From: Harryflintia acetispora
Lineage (GTDB): Bacteria > Bacillota > Clostridia > Oscillospirales > Ruminococcaceae
Assembly (NCBI GenBank): GCA_004340125.1
Contig: SLUK01000001.1
Span: 372,001 to 436,000, forward strand
Reading direction: 5' to 3'
DNA length: 64,000 nt
Shown here piece after piece: positions 41,117 through 49,695 of this stretch. The translations under genes and the position numbers were made by a program. The notes under the pieces are model-generated. The model was not told the DNA's origin. It saw only the letters and a program-made list of their open reading frames with translations, and made no database searches. Each line of letters opens with the position of its first letter. The first letter of the stretch is position 1.

Positions 41117-41686
41117 ATGACTTCTTACCCGCTCGCCTCCTACTACTGGGCGTTCCGAAAATTTTTGGAGAGCTCCGGCTGTGACCCCGAGGAATCACTG
41201 CTGCGCATAGTCGCTTATTTTCTCGTTCTCATTTTTATTGGCCTTCTTTTCTCTATCTCTAAAAAATATCTTTCCATCCTCGTCCCAGAAGAAGATGACC
41301 TCTATGCGGTATATGAGCTGATTATATTTTTGCTCGCATTGACCCTGATGCTTCTTGCCTTCGGCCTGTTCTCAAAGGCTGGGCCGGCTCCCGCGAAAAA
41401 AACAGTAAAAACTCGGGAGCCGGTACCGTATTCCTCTATACAGGAAGTCAGCGCGCCGGGAAATGGCCTTTTGGGGGCACCCCCTCTTGGGGGTTCCCCG
41501 TCCGAGCTTCCACTGGAAGCTCGGCCTCCCCTCCCCGCGCTTAGAAGTCTTACAGGACGCGGGCTGAGCGTTACCGCACGCACGCTGGCTCTTTCGCGAA
41601 TCGGGAGCGGCGGCTCGCCGCCCCCGCGCCTTTTACGTCTTTATGAGGGCTCCTCGCCCTCAAACTCCCCGCCAAAGGGTCTTTAA
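41117..41686 (+). CDS. Two-helix membrane protein of cassette A
   Basis: A 189-residue protein of unknown function with two membrane helices (about residues 34-53 and 70-95) around a short acidic loop (VPEEDDLYAVYE). ACAGGAG precedes the ATG. The body is nearly identical to the copy at 57477-57899. The C-terminal 75 residues are encoded by the palindromic repeat E4, so the native tail is probably replaced. It follows an XRE gene and may be its membrane partner. Confidence 0.7.
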   Translation: MTSYPLASYYWAFRKFLESSGCDPEESLLRIVAYFLVLIFIGLLFSISKKYLSILVPEEDDLYAVYELIIFLLALTLMLLAFGLFSKAGPAPAKKTVKTREPVPYSSIQEVSAPGNGLLGAPPLGGSPSELPLEARPPLPALRSLTGRGLSVTARTLALSRIGSGGSPPPRLLRLYEGSSPSNSPPKGL

Positions 41687-41700
41687 CCCTTTGGAATCCC
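41473..41700 (+). repeat. Compound palindromic repeat, copy E4, within the 3' end of a gene
   Basis: Full-length copy: GGGCACCCCC/GGGGGTTCCC, CGAGCTTCC/GGAAGCTCG, GCGGGCTGAGC module with CTTTCGCGAATCGGG, GGCGGC-TC-GCCGCC, GAGGGC/GCCCTC and AAAGGGT/ACCCTTT hairpins. It is read through as coding sequence for the membrane protein upstream. Confidence 0.88.
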
Positions 41701-41716
41701 ACTTCTTTACGCAACA

Positions 41717-41750
41717 GAAAAACGCGGTGGAGAAATCCACCGCGTTTTTT
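41717..41750. terminator. Terminator between cassette A and the Rrf2 gene
   Basis: AAAACGCGGTGG and CCACCGCGTTTT arms with a 6-nt loop, bidirectional. An almost identical terminator lies at 59422-59454 before another repeat module, showing that the flanking unit was duplicated with it. Confidence 0.85.
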
Positions 41751-41780
41751 ATCCGTTCTTCGCCGCGCTCATATTTACAG

Positions 41781-41846
41781 CGCGGGCTGAGCACTGCCGC
41801 CCTGCACACTAGTCCTTTCGCGAATCGGGTGCAGCAGCCTGCTGCT
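41781..41846 (+). repeat. R module (GCGGGCTGAGC … CTTTCGCGAATCGGG) at the end of the Rrf2 gene
   Basis: Starts GCGCGGGCTGAGC and ends with GCAGCAG/CTGCTGC hairpin. Read on the minus strand, its CCCGATTCGCGAAAGGACTAG gives P-D-S-R-K-D-stop, the end of the Rrf2 protein. Confidence 0.82.
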
Positions 41847-42228
41847 CAAAGGTCACCGTCTCCAGCTTCTCGTTGACCATCTTCGATATTTCCGCAAACG
41901 CCGCATTGAACCGGCAGGGCCCCTCGCCCGGATGCGAGCAGACAAAATCCGGTGACACGCAGCGCGAAAGCGTGTAGGGCCCTTCCACCGTCTCGATCAC
42001 CGCCCGCAGCGTGATCTCGGACGGGTCCTTCGCAATCTCATATCCGCCCTGCGTGCCCTTATAGGACTTCACAATCCCCGCCGCCACCAGCTTGCGCAGA
42101 ATCTTCAGCGCAAACCGCAGGGTTACCCCCGTCTGCTCCGAAATCGACTTCGCGTCGGTGCGCTTCCCGGCGTGGGATAGGCAATATACAATGCGTATGG
42201 CGTAATCCGCTTCCAGCGTGATGTGCAT
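41809..42228 (-). CDS. Rrf2 family regulator with Fe-S type cysteines
   Basis: A 139-residue Rrf2/IscR-type repressor. The winged helix (LEADYAIRIVYCLSHAGKR; ISEQTGVTLRFALKILRKL; GTQGGYEIAKDPSEITL) is followed by three cysteines in SRCVSPDFVCSHPGEGPCRF, spaced as in [2Fe-2S]-sensing members. The last codons come from a repeat module that gives the tail …DSRKD, probably not ancestral. It has its own consensus promoter right after rpoD. Senses iron-sulfur or redox status; targets unknown. Confidence 0.88.
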   Translation of the reverse strand: MHITLEADYAIRIVYCLSHAGKRTDAKSISEQTGVTLRFALKILRKLVAAGIVKSYKGTQGGYEIAKDPSEITLRAVIETVEGPYTLSRCVSPDFVCSHPGEGPCRFNAAFAEISKMVNEKLETVTFEQQAAAPDSRKD

Positions 42229-42257
42229 AATAGACCTCCGTGGGCTTCGATGAGATC

Positions 42258-42272
42258 TATTATAGAATAATA
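42258..42272 (-). promoter_or_regulatory. Rrf2 autoregulatory palindrome
   Basis: TATTAT-AGA-ATAATA, a 15-bp perfect dyad overlapping the -10 of the Rrf2 promoter, well placed for self-repression. Confidence 0.6.
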
Positions 42273-42287
42273 TACTAATTTTGTCAA
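42259..42287 (-). promoter_or_regulatory. Consensus promoter for the Rrf2 gene
   Basis: On the minus strand TTGACA (42287-42282), 17 bp, TATAAT (42264-42259). The -35 directly abuts the rpoD stop codon. Confidence 0.85.
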
Positions 42288-43376
<1,089 letters not shown>

Positions 43377-43382
43377 TTCCCC

Positions 43383-45143
43383 CTATTTCTTTCTCGCCGC
43401 GATGGTGCGCAGGTACTCCCCGAGCTCCCGCTCATCCATCGCCGCGACCTCACTGCTGGATTTCTCATTCTTCTTTTGCAGGATCGTCTTTATATAATCA
43501 TCCGCTTCACTTAAGGGATGTTTTTCACTGACCTGGGATGCGAACAGCCCGGAGACGAAGGCCATGTCCTCGATGTCGAGCACCGAGGAGAGCGAGATCA
43601 TCTCGATGGACTGGTTCTGTTGCAGCCGCTCGCTGATTTTTTCAAAGATTTCCCGGTTATAGTCGGTCACAAAATCCCCGGGACTGATTTTGGCGGCTAT
43701 GTATTCGTAGTAGTCGGGGTTTTTGAGCAGCAGCGCGATCAGGCGCTCCTCGGCCAGGGCGTAGCGCAGGTTGCGCTCGCGCTGCGGGTTGCTCTTGCCC
43801 ATCGCCCCCGCGCCGACGTACATTTTAAGGTCCCGCTGCTGCTTCTTGCGTTCGCTGCCCACCTTGCGCTTGACGTTGGTGCCGATGAGCTGGAGCACCG
43901 CCTCGGGAGAGACGGCGAGCTCGCCGCTGACCTTCTTGACGTAGACGTCCCGCTCCACCGGGTTGCGGATCCCCGCCATCAGCTTGGAAAATTCGTTTAG
44001 GAAGTTGACCTTCCCGTCCGCGGTCTCTATGTCGTACTTGGCGCGCAGCTTGGAGATCTCGAATTCAATGGCGTTGTTGCAATTTTCCAGCAGCAGCTTG
44101 AAGCGGGTAGCACCGAACTTTTTGATGTATTCGTCCGGGTCCTTGGCGCCCTCCATCTTGAGCACCCGGATTTTCACCCCCACGTCGGCGAAGAGGTTGA
44201 TCGCGCGGCGGGTGGCGTTCTGCCCGGCGCCGTCCGAGTCGTAGGCGATGGTGACTTCGTTGCAGTATTTGGCTATCAGCTGGGTCTGCTCAGCCGTCAG
44301 CGACGTGCCCAGGGTGGCCACCGCGTTGTCGAACCCCGCCTGGTGCAGGGCGATCACGTCCATATACCCTTCGGCGAGGATCAGCCCATCAAGTTTGGAA
44401 GACTTTGCCCGGTTTAAGGCGAAGAGGTTGCGGCTTTTCTTAAAGACCGGGGTGTCGGGGGAGTTGAGGTATTTGGGCCCGCCCTCGCCGATCACCCGGC
44501 CGCCGAAGCCGATCACGTTCCCCCGCAGGTCGATGATGGGGAACATCGCCCGCCCGCGGAAGAGGTCGTAGCACCCCTTGCCGCTCTTCCCCTGCGCGGC
44601 GACCCGCGCCTCGAGCAGCTCGCGCTCGGTAAAGCCCTGGCCCTTGAGGTGGTCGCACAGCGAGCTCCAGCCTTCGAGGGAGTAGCCGAGCCCGAAGCGC
44701 TTGATGGTGTCGTCGGAAAGGCCCCGCTCCCGGAAGTAACGCAGTCCCGTGGCGCCCGCCGGGGTGGTCAGGTTGTGATGGAAGAAGCGCGCGGCCTGGC
44801 GGTTGAGCTCGAGAATGCGCATTTTGAGCCGGGCGGCCTCGTCGTTCTGCGTATCGTCGGGCATCTGCAGCCCCGCGCGCTGCGCGAGCAGCCGGATCGC
44901 CTCGACGTATTCGAGGTTTTCGATCCGCCGGATAAAGCTGACCACATCCCCGCCCGCCCCGCAGCCGAAGCAGTAGAAGGACTGGGTGTCGGGGTAGACG
45001 GTGAAGGAAGGGGTTTTCTCGTTGTGGAAAGGGCAGAGCCCGACCGAGATTTTGCCCCGCTTACTCAGATGGACATAGGAGGAGACGATCTGTTCGATGT
45101 CGCTGTAAAACTTGAGTTCCTGTATAAACGACTCCGGGATCAA
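43383..45143 (-). CDS. dnaG: DNA primase DnaG
   Basis: A 586-residue primase that makes RNA primers for replication. The zinc-binding domain is CPFHNEKTPSFTVYP with YCFGCGAGGDVVSF; the TOPRIM core includes LILAEGYMDVIALHQAGFDN and TIAYDSDGAGQNATRRA; the C-terminal helicase-interaction region covers about 430-586. Upstream of rpoD in the same operon; a GAAGGAGGA ribosome site precedes the ATG. Confidence 0.97.
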   Translation of the reverse strand: MIPESFIQELKFYSDIEQIVSSYVHLSKRGKISVGLCPFHNEKTPSFTVYPDTQSFYCFGCGAGGDVVSFIRRIENLEYVEAIRLLAQRAGLQMPDDTQNDEAARLKMRILELNRQAARFFHHNLTTPAGATGLRYFRERGLSDDTIKRFGLGYSLEGWSSLCDHLKGQGFTERELLEARVAAQGKSGKGCYDLFRGRAMFPIIDLRGNVIGFGGRVIGEGGPKYLNSPDTPVFKKSRNLFALNRAKSSKLDGLILAEGYMDVIALHQAGFDNAVATLGTSLTAEQTQLIAKYCNEVTIAYDSDGAGQNATRRAINLFADVGVKIRVLKMEGAKDPDEYIKKFGATRFKLLLENCNNAIEFEISKLRAKYDIETADGKVNFLNEFSKLMAGIRNPVERDVYVKKVSGELAVSPEAVLQLIGTNVKRKVGSERKKQQRDLKMYVGAGAMGKSNPQRERNLRYALAEERLIALLLKNPDYYEYIAAKISPGDFVTDYNREIFEKISERLQQNQSIEMISLSSVLDIEDMAFVSGLFASQVSEKHPLSEADDYIKTILQKKNEKSSSEVAAMDERELGEYLRTIAARKK

Positions 45144-45644
45144 ACCGGCATTCCTCCTTCCTTTGCGCCCGATTTTCGGGTCCTTCTAAAATTAGTATAG
45201 CTGCTTTTGGCGGCTTTAGACATCAAAATTTTTTTCGGTGCCCGCCTTCGCGGGATTCTCGAATTTTATGCGTTTTTTCACGCTGTACGCCCCGGCTTCG
45301 CAGCGCCGTTTCGACAGGGGAGCTTTACGCTCGGGCTTTTGGGGAACCCCCTCTTGGTGGTTCCCCCTCGAGCCTCCACTGGAGGCTCGATTCACCCTCC
45401 CCGCGCTTCGCTGGCGCTAAAGACCGTGGGGCGCCGCCCCACGCCCCGCCCAAGGAGCCTTAGCCCCTTGGGAATCCCGCAATTCAGGACGCGGGCTGAG
45501 CACTGCCGCTTTACAAACTAGCTCTTTCGCGAATCGGGGGCGACAGCCTGCCGCCGCGGGCTGAGCATGGCCGAGACCGCAAAAGTCTTTTCGCGTATCG
45601 GGGGTGGCAGCCTGCCACCGCGAATCGGGGGCGACAGCCTGTCA
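45144..45644. other. Non-coding region between dnaG and dgt filled with repeats
   Basis: No supportable gene. It holds a -10-like TATACT for the dnaG operon on the minus strand (about 45195), element E6 and a run of R modules that reaches the dgt stop codon. Confidence 0.7.
45341..45478 (+). repeat. Compound palindromic repeat, copy E6
   Basis: GGGGAACCCCC/TGGTTCCCCC, CGAGCCTCC/GGAGGCTCG, CTGGCGCTAAAGACCGTGGG, GGGGCGC/GCGCCCC and CAAGG…CCTTGGG hairpins, with the family spacer CTCCCCGCGCTTCG. Confidence 0.88.
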
Positions 45645-45645
45645 C
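45487..45645 (+). repeat. Tandem degenerate R modules at the dgt 3' end
   Basis: GACGCGGGCTGAGC…CTTTCGCGAATCGGGG is followed by two shortened repeats (GCGGGCTGAGCATGGC…TTTCGCGTATCGGGGG; GCGAATCGGGGGCGACAGCC) and CTAG, which forms the dgt stop codon on the minus strand. Confidence 0.78.
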
Positions 45646-46640
45646 TAGAGGCTCCAGGACTTGGGAATGAAGAGGCTTTGGAAGGTGCTCACCGCATAGC
45701 GGTCGCTCATGCCGGAGATGTAGTCGCTCGCCGCGCGATGCGCGCCCTCCTCTTCCAAAATGCCGTGGTACTCGCCGGGCAGCTTGTCCGGATGGGTGAC
45801 GAAATAGGAAAAGAGGGATTTGACGACCTCCTTGGCCTTGCCCTCCTCGCCCTTGGCGGCGGGATTGGTGTAGACCGCCTCGAACATGAACTTGTGCAGC
45901 TTGTCGAAGGCACCCTGGATATCCTCGCTCATGCGGATGTCGTCCGAGGAATTCTCCACCAGCGAGACGACCATGGCGGTGATCCGCTGCGACTTGGTGC
46001 GCCCCAATATGTACTGCAAATCCCAGGGGATGTCGCTGATCCCCAGCACCCCGGCGCGGATGGCGTCGTCGATGTCGTGGTTCATATAGGCGATCTTGTC
46101 GGCGTAGCGCACCACCCGTCCCTCCAAAGTCTGCGCGCGCTGCCCGGAGGAGTGGCAGCGCACCCCGTCGAGCACCTCGGCGCAGAGGTTGAGGCCGCGC
46201 CCGTCGTTTTCCAGGCGCTCGAGCACCCGCACGCTCTGCTGCGCGTGGACGAAGCCGTGCTCGCAGACCTCGCGCAGCGCGTACTCCCCGGCGTGCCCGA
46301 AGGGGGTGTGCCCCAGGTCGTGCCCGAGGGCCATCGCCTCGGTCAGGTCCTCGTTGAGGCGCAGGCTGCGTGCGATGGTGCGCGCAATCTGGGAGACCTC
46401 GAGCGTGTGGGTCAGCCGGGTGCGGTAGTGGTCTCCCTCGGGGGAGAGGAACACCTGGGTTTTGTGCATGAGGCGCCGGAAGGACTTGCAGTGCAAAATC
46501 CGGTCCCGGTCCCGCTGGAAGTCGGTGCGCATGGGGCAGGGCTCCTCGGGTCGCTGGCGGCCCGCACTGTCCAGACAGCACTTGGCGTAGGGGCTCAGGC
46601 GTTCGCGCTCCTCGCGCTCGCTCTTTTCCCGGATGGTCAT
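45645..46640 (-). CDS. dgt: Deoxyguanosinetriphosphate triphosphohydrolase-like protein
   Basis: A 331-residue HD-domain dNTPase that removes triphosphate from deoxynucleotides. Metal ligands: HRLTHTLEVSQIARTIA-type first His (HYRTRLTHTLEV), the GHDLGHTPFGHAGE motif, and a later YADKIAYMNHDIDDAIRAG with Asp. ATG at 46640 after GGGGGAG; GTG at 46646 is possible. Next to dnaG-rpoD as in other Firmicutes. Ends exactly at the CTAG of a repeat module. Confidence 0.93.
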   Translation of the reverse strand: MTIREKSEREERERLSPYAKCCLDSAGRQRPEEPCPMRTDFQRDRDRILHCKSFRRLMHKTQVFLSPEGDHYRTRLTHTLEVSQIARTIARSLRLNEDLTEAMALGHDLGHTPFGHAGEYALREVCEHGFVHAQQSVRVLERLENDGRGLNLCAEVLDGVRCHSSGQRAQTLEGRVVRYADKIAYMNHDIDDAIRAGVLGISDIPWDLQYILGRTKSQRITAMVVSLVENSSDDIRMSEDIQGAFDKLHKFMFEAVYTNPAAKGEEGKAKEVVKSLFSYFVTHPDKLPGEYHGILEEEGAHRAASDYISGMSDRYAVSTFQSLFIPKSWSL

Positions 46641-46775
46641 GTTCACTCCCCCTTTTTCTGTAAAATAATAGATTGTAACTAGTAATACTTCTTTTTTGGC
46701 GCAATCCCTTCCGGAAAAATAAAATTTCGGTGGATTCTACAAAAATTGCCCCGGCCGTCCCCCGCCTTTCATAAG

Positions 46776-46809
46776 TTTGCGGGCAGCAGATCCGGTCTGC
46801 TGCCCGCAA
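46776..46809 (-). terminator. Terminator of the HAD-fold gene
   Basis: TTGCGGGCAGCAGA pairs with TCTGCTGCCCGCAA. Same stem family as 28616-28658. Confidence 0.75.
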
Positions 46810-46844
46810 GCATCTCTTTATTTGGCGAATTCACGCGAAGGGTG

Positions 46845-47816
46845 TCAGCGGATTTTGGAGACCACCTCGGGCAGCTCGACCGTGTTGGTCATGATGTAAT
46901 CCGCCCCGGCGCTGATCAGCTGGTCCGCGCTGAAGGCGGTGGTCACGCCGACCACGATCGCCCCGGCGGCCCGCCCGGCCTGCACGCCGGCCACGGTGTT
47001 CTCGACCACCACGCACTTGCCGATCGCCGCGCCCACCTTGCGCGCGGCGGTGATGTAGATTTCCGGATGCGGCTTCTTGTTGACGATGTCGTTGCCGCTG
47101 ATCACGGCGTCGAAGACCTCGCGGTCGATCCCCATGCACTCCAGGTCGATCGACACCTTGCGCCCATCCCCGTCCGAGCAGACCGCCAGGCGGTAGCCGC
47201 GCTCATTGAGCTTATAGATCATGTCCACCACCCCGTCATACACCGTGATGTACTTTCGGCAGTCGCGGTCGTAGAACTCATAGGCCATCCGCTTCATGTC
47301 TACGCTGTAAGGCTTGCCGTACTTTTCGGCCACCCCGCCGATCAGCCGGTCCTCGCCCATCCCGACGAAGTCGCCGAAATCCGCAGGCGTCGCCTCGATC
47401 CCGTGCAGGCGCAGCGCCATGATGGCCGCTTCGCGGATGGCGCGCTCGTCGTCGAGCAGCACCCCGTCGAGCCCGAGCAGCACCGCCTCGACGCTCTCGC
47501 TCTTCTGGCCGCCCCCGGACGAGGGCAGGAGCGCCAGCACCAGCAGCACCGCATAGGCGACGAAGGCCAGCAGATAGACGACGACGTTCTGCCAGCGGCC
47601 CATCAGCTCGGGGCTCGCCAGCAGGTTTTCACCCATCACCCACCAGGTGTTGAGGATCTGGAAGGCCACCGCGATGTAATAGATCACGGTGAGCACAATC
47701 ACAAGGACCGACAGCAGCGTTTCGTCCTGGCGGATCAGGCCACGGATGCGGAAGACCAGCACCGCGATGGAAAGCAGCAGGCTCAGCGCCAGCAGACAAA
47801 CTGACAGGATATACAT
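46845..47816 (-). CDS. Membrane-anchored HAD-fold protein lacking the nucleophile
   Basis: A 323-residue fusion. Three membrane helices (about 4-25, 33-57, 78-98) precede a beta-phosphoglucomutase-like HAD domain (about 108-323). Motif I reads LLGLDGVLLDDE where FDLDG is expected, so the nucleophilic Asp is Gly (codon GGG); motif IV reads VVVENTVAGVQAG with Asn for Asp. Motif II Ser (AVCSDGDG) and the lysine (KKPHPEIY) remain. It is therefore predicted to be a catalytically dead pseudophosphatase, possibly a sensor. Upstream gene is the DacF-like protein. Confidence 0.8.
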   Translation of the reverse strand: MYILSVCLLALSLLLSIAVLVFRIRGLIRQDETLLSVLVIVLTVIYYIAVAFQILNTWWVMGENLLASPELMGRWQNVVVYLLAFVAYAVLLVLALLPSSGGGQKSESVEAVLLGLDGVLLDDERAIREAAIMALRLHGIEATPADFGDFVGMGEDRLIGGVAEKYGKPYSVDMKRMAYEFYDRDCRKYITVYDGVVDMIYKLNERGYRLAVCSDGDGRKVSIDLECMGIDREVFDAVISGNDIVNKKPHPEIYITAARKVGAAIGKCVVVENTVAGVQAGRAAGAIVVGVTTAFSADQLISAGADYIMTNTVELPEVVSKIR

Positions 47817-47886
47817 GATGTTTGCTCCCCCTCATTTTCCGCTAAGAGCGGATGTTAAGCACCCCAGATGTTTTTCCCGGCAACCA

Positions 47887-49239
47887 TTAGCCGCGGTGCC
47901 GGTGCGCCCGGCGGTACCGCTTGCGGTAGCGGTTGCGCAGTACCATGAGCGTGATATAAAGCGCGATGATGAGGATCACCAGGATCACCGCGAACTTGAC
48001 CCAGAAGGATTTGAAGAGCCCTTTGATGTAGTCGAGGATATAGAGCGTCTGGCTGCGCGAGATGTCCGCCTCGGCCAGCAGGTCCACCGTGCCGAGCACC
48101 TCGGTGGCCAGCACGATGTCCACCGTGCCGATCTTGTCTCCCCGCTTGACCGGCGCGTCCACCGTTTCGGGGATGTGGGGCTGGAGCACTACACCCGAGG
48201 CGTACTCGCTGGGAACCAGGGCCGAAAAGTCCTCCGAGGCGAGCAGGCCGACGTGGTCGGCGTCCTTGGACAGGCGCACCTTGACTTCGCCCGCGCTCTT
48301 GCCCTTTTCGAGGAGCATCTTGCTCTCGAAGCCGTTGAAGGCCCATTCGTAGATATTGATCGCATCCTGGAAGACGGTATTCTGCGCGAGCGGCACCGGG
48401 CTGCCGTCCTCGCCGGTGGAGGAGCTGTCGTAGATCGGCGCGCCCAGCAGCACCAGAATGTAGGTGTAGCCATTTTTGGAGGCCATCGACACATAGTTGC
48501 GCCCCACCTCGTCCAGCGTACCGGTCTTGATCCCGCGGATGGGCTCGTAGTAGTACTCGCTGCTCTTGATCATCGGCAGGATGGTGGTGATCATGTTGTA
48601 CCCTTCCGAATGGATGTTGGTCGGACCGATGTCCTTGACCGGGGTGGAGGCAATCTCCATGAACCCGTCCACGTCGACGGCGTACTTGGTGATCAAAAAC
48701 AGGTCGTAGGCGGTGGTGTAGTTGTTCTCGTCATACAGCCCGTGGGGGTTGGCGAAATTGGTGTTGACCGCCCCGAGCTCCTTGGCCTTGTCGTTCATCA
48801 TCTGGATGAAGGCGTCGATGTCCCCGTCCCCGATCCGGTCGGCGATGGCCAGGGCCGAGAAGCAGTCGGACTGGAGCATCAGCGCATAGAGCGCCTTGCG
48901 CATGGTCATGGTCTCTCCCACCCGCACATCGGCCTGGGAGACCCCCGGCTCGAGCATATTGAAGATGTAGGACGGGTAGGTGAATTCCTCGTCCAGATCG
49001 TCCGTGTTCTCCAGCGCCAGCACCGCGGTCATGATCTTGGCGGTGGAGGCGGGCTGCAGCTTCATCTGCTCATTTTTTTGGTAGATCACCGTGCCGGTAT
49101 CGGTGTTGTAGAGGTACACCGCCTGCGAATTGGTTTTGAAGTCCTTGTTCTCGTCCGGCATGTAGGCCGCCGAGGCGAGCGAGGACAGGCACAGGCTCAA
49201 AGAGAGGAGAAGACAGAGGGAAAAAGCAAGTTTACGCAT
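47887..49239 (-). CDS. D-alanyl-D-alanine carboxypeptidase family protein (DacF-like), membrane anchored
   Basis: A 450-residue low-molecular-weight penicillin-binding protein. Signal peptide (1-25), S11 peptidase domain with SxxK in QPASTAKIMT and KTG in RGIKTGTLDE, a beta-rich PBP5-C-like domain (about 270-390), and a C-terminal helix (about 405-430) with a basic tail. The SxN motif is degenerate: the position reads SDCFSA instead of SAND-type, so Asn is replaced by Cys. It may trim peptidoglycan less efficiently or differently. The gene is followed by the HAD protein 70 bp downstream. Confidence 0.9.
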   Translation of the reverse strand: MRKLAFSLCLLLSLSLCLSSLASAAYMPDENKDFKTNSQAVYLYNTDTGTVIYQKNEQMKLQPASTAKIMTAVLALENTDDLDEEFTYPSYIFNMLEPGVSQADVRVGETMTMRKALYALMLQSDCFSALAIADRIGDGDIDAFIQMMNDKAKELGAVNTNFANPHGLYDENNYTTAYDLFLITKYAVDVDGFMEIASTPVKDIGPTNIHSEGYNMITTILPMIKSSEYYYEPIRGIKTGTLDEVGRNYVSMASKNGYTYILVLLGAPIYDSSSTGEDGSPVPLAQNTVFQDAINIYEWAFNGFESKMLLEKGKSAGEVKVRLSKDADHVGLLASEDFSALVPSEYASGVVLQPHIPETVDAPVKRGDKIGTVDIVLATEVLGTVDLLAEADISRSQTLYILDYIKGLFKSFWVKFAVILVILIIALYITLMVLRNRYRKRYRRAHRHRG

Positions 49240-49695
49240 ATGGACAAACTCCTGTGGATGTTATAGTATAGTAATAAGGCTTCCTGTAAAGAACGATAGC
49301 CCCGGGCTGTAGGGAGGAGGGGGGCGTTTTGTGTATAGGGAATCTTTGATTCCCTTTGGAACCAGTGGTTCCCTACCACATTTGAGCGAGTTTACGAGCG
49401 GAATCCCCGCCTTGGGCGGGGCTCAACTTTTCAAAAAAGTTTTTTGAAAAGCTGAGTATAGTAATAACGTTCCCCGCTCCCGCGGCCTTAGCCGCCGGGA
49501 GCCGCAAAAAATTAGGATGGCCGTCGCGGCCGGGTATATGCGCCGACGGCCGGGCAGAACTTTGCACCAGATACTAATTATTATAGTCGAAATTTGATTT
49601 TTGTACAGTGCCGGGGGCGTTTTTTGGTGCATACGGCGCAAAATTTTACAGTTTATTCACCCATCAAGACCGAATGATAAGGGAGGAAATCAAGC
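49240..49695. other. Non-coding hairpin-rich region between dacF-like gene and metY
   Basis: Contains GGGAATC/GATTCCC, GGAACCA/TGGTTCC, CCCCGCC/GGGCGGGG and CTTTTCAAAAAA/TTTTTTGAAAAG hairpins, bounded by a 13-bp direct repeat AGTATAGTAATAA (49265-49277 and 49455-49467). No gene, S-box or other riboswitch was recognised before metY. Confidence 0.6.

Larger units (their letters stand above)
40618..41700 (+). repeat. XRE/2-TM cassette, copy A (inverted duplicate of 57344-58263)
   Basis: The promoter region, XRE gene, 2-TM gene and trailing repeat are duplicated in inverted orientation 16 kb away. Homology starts at TGTAACCTTTC upstream of the XRE gene. Copy A carries an extra element (E3) between the two genes and a longer trailing element (E4). 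Confidence 0.88.

Noticed and set aside
45511..46809. 432-codon minus frame overlapping dgt
   Set aside because: Arg/Pro/Ala-rich shadow of dgt in another frame; the HD motifs are in the 45645-46640 frame.
49480..49695. S-box (SAM riboswitch) before metY
   Set aside because: Core S-box motifs are not present; only generic hairpins.
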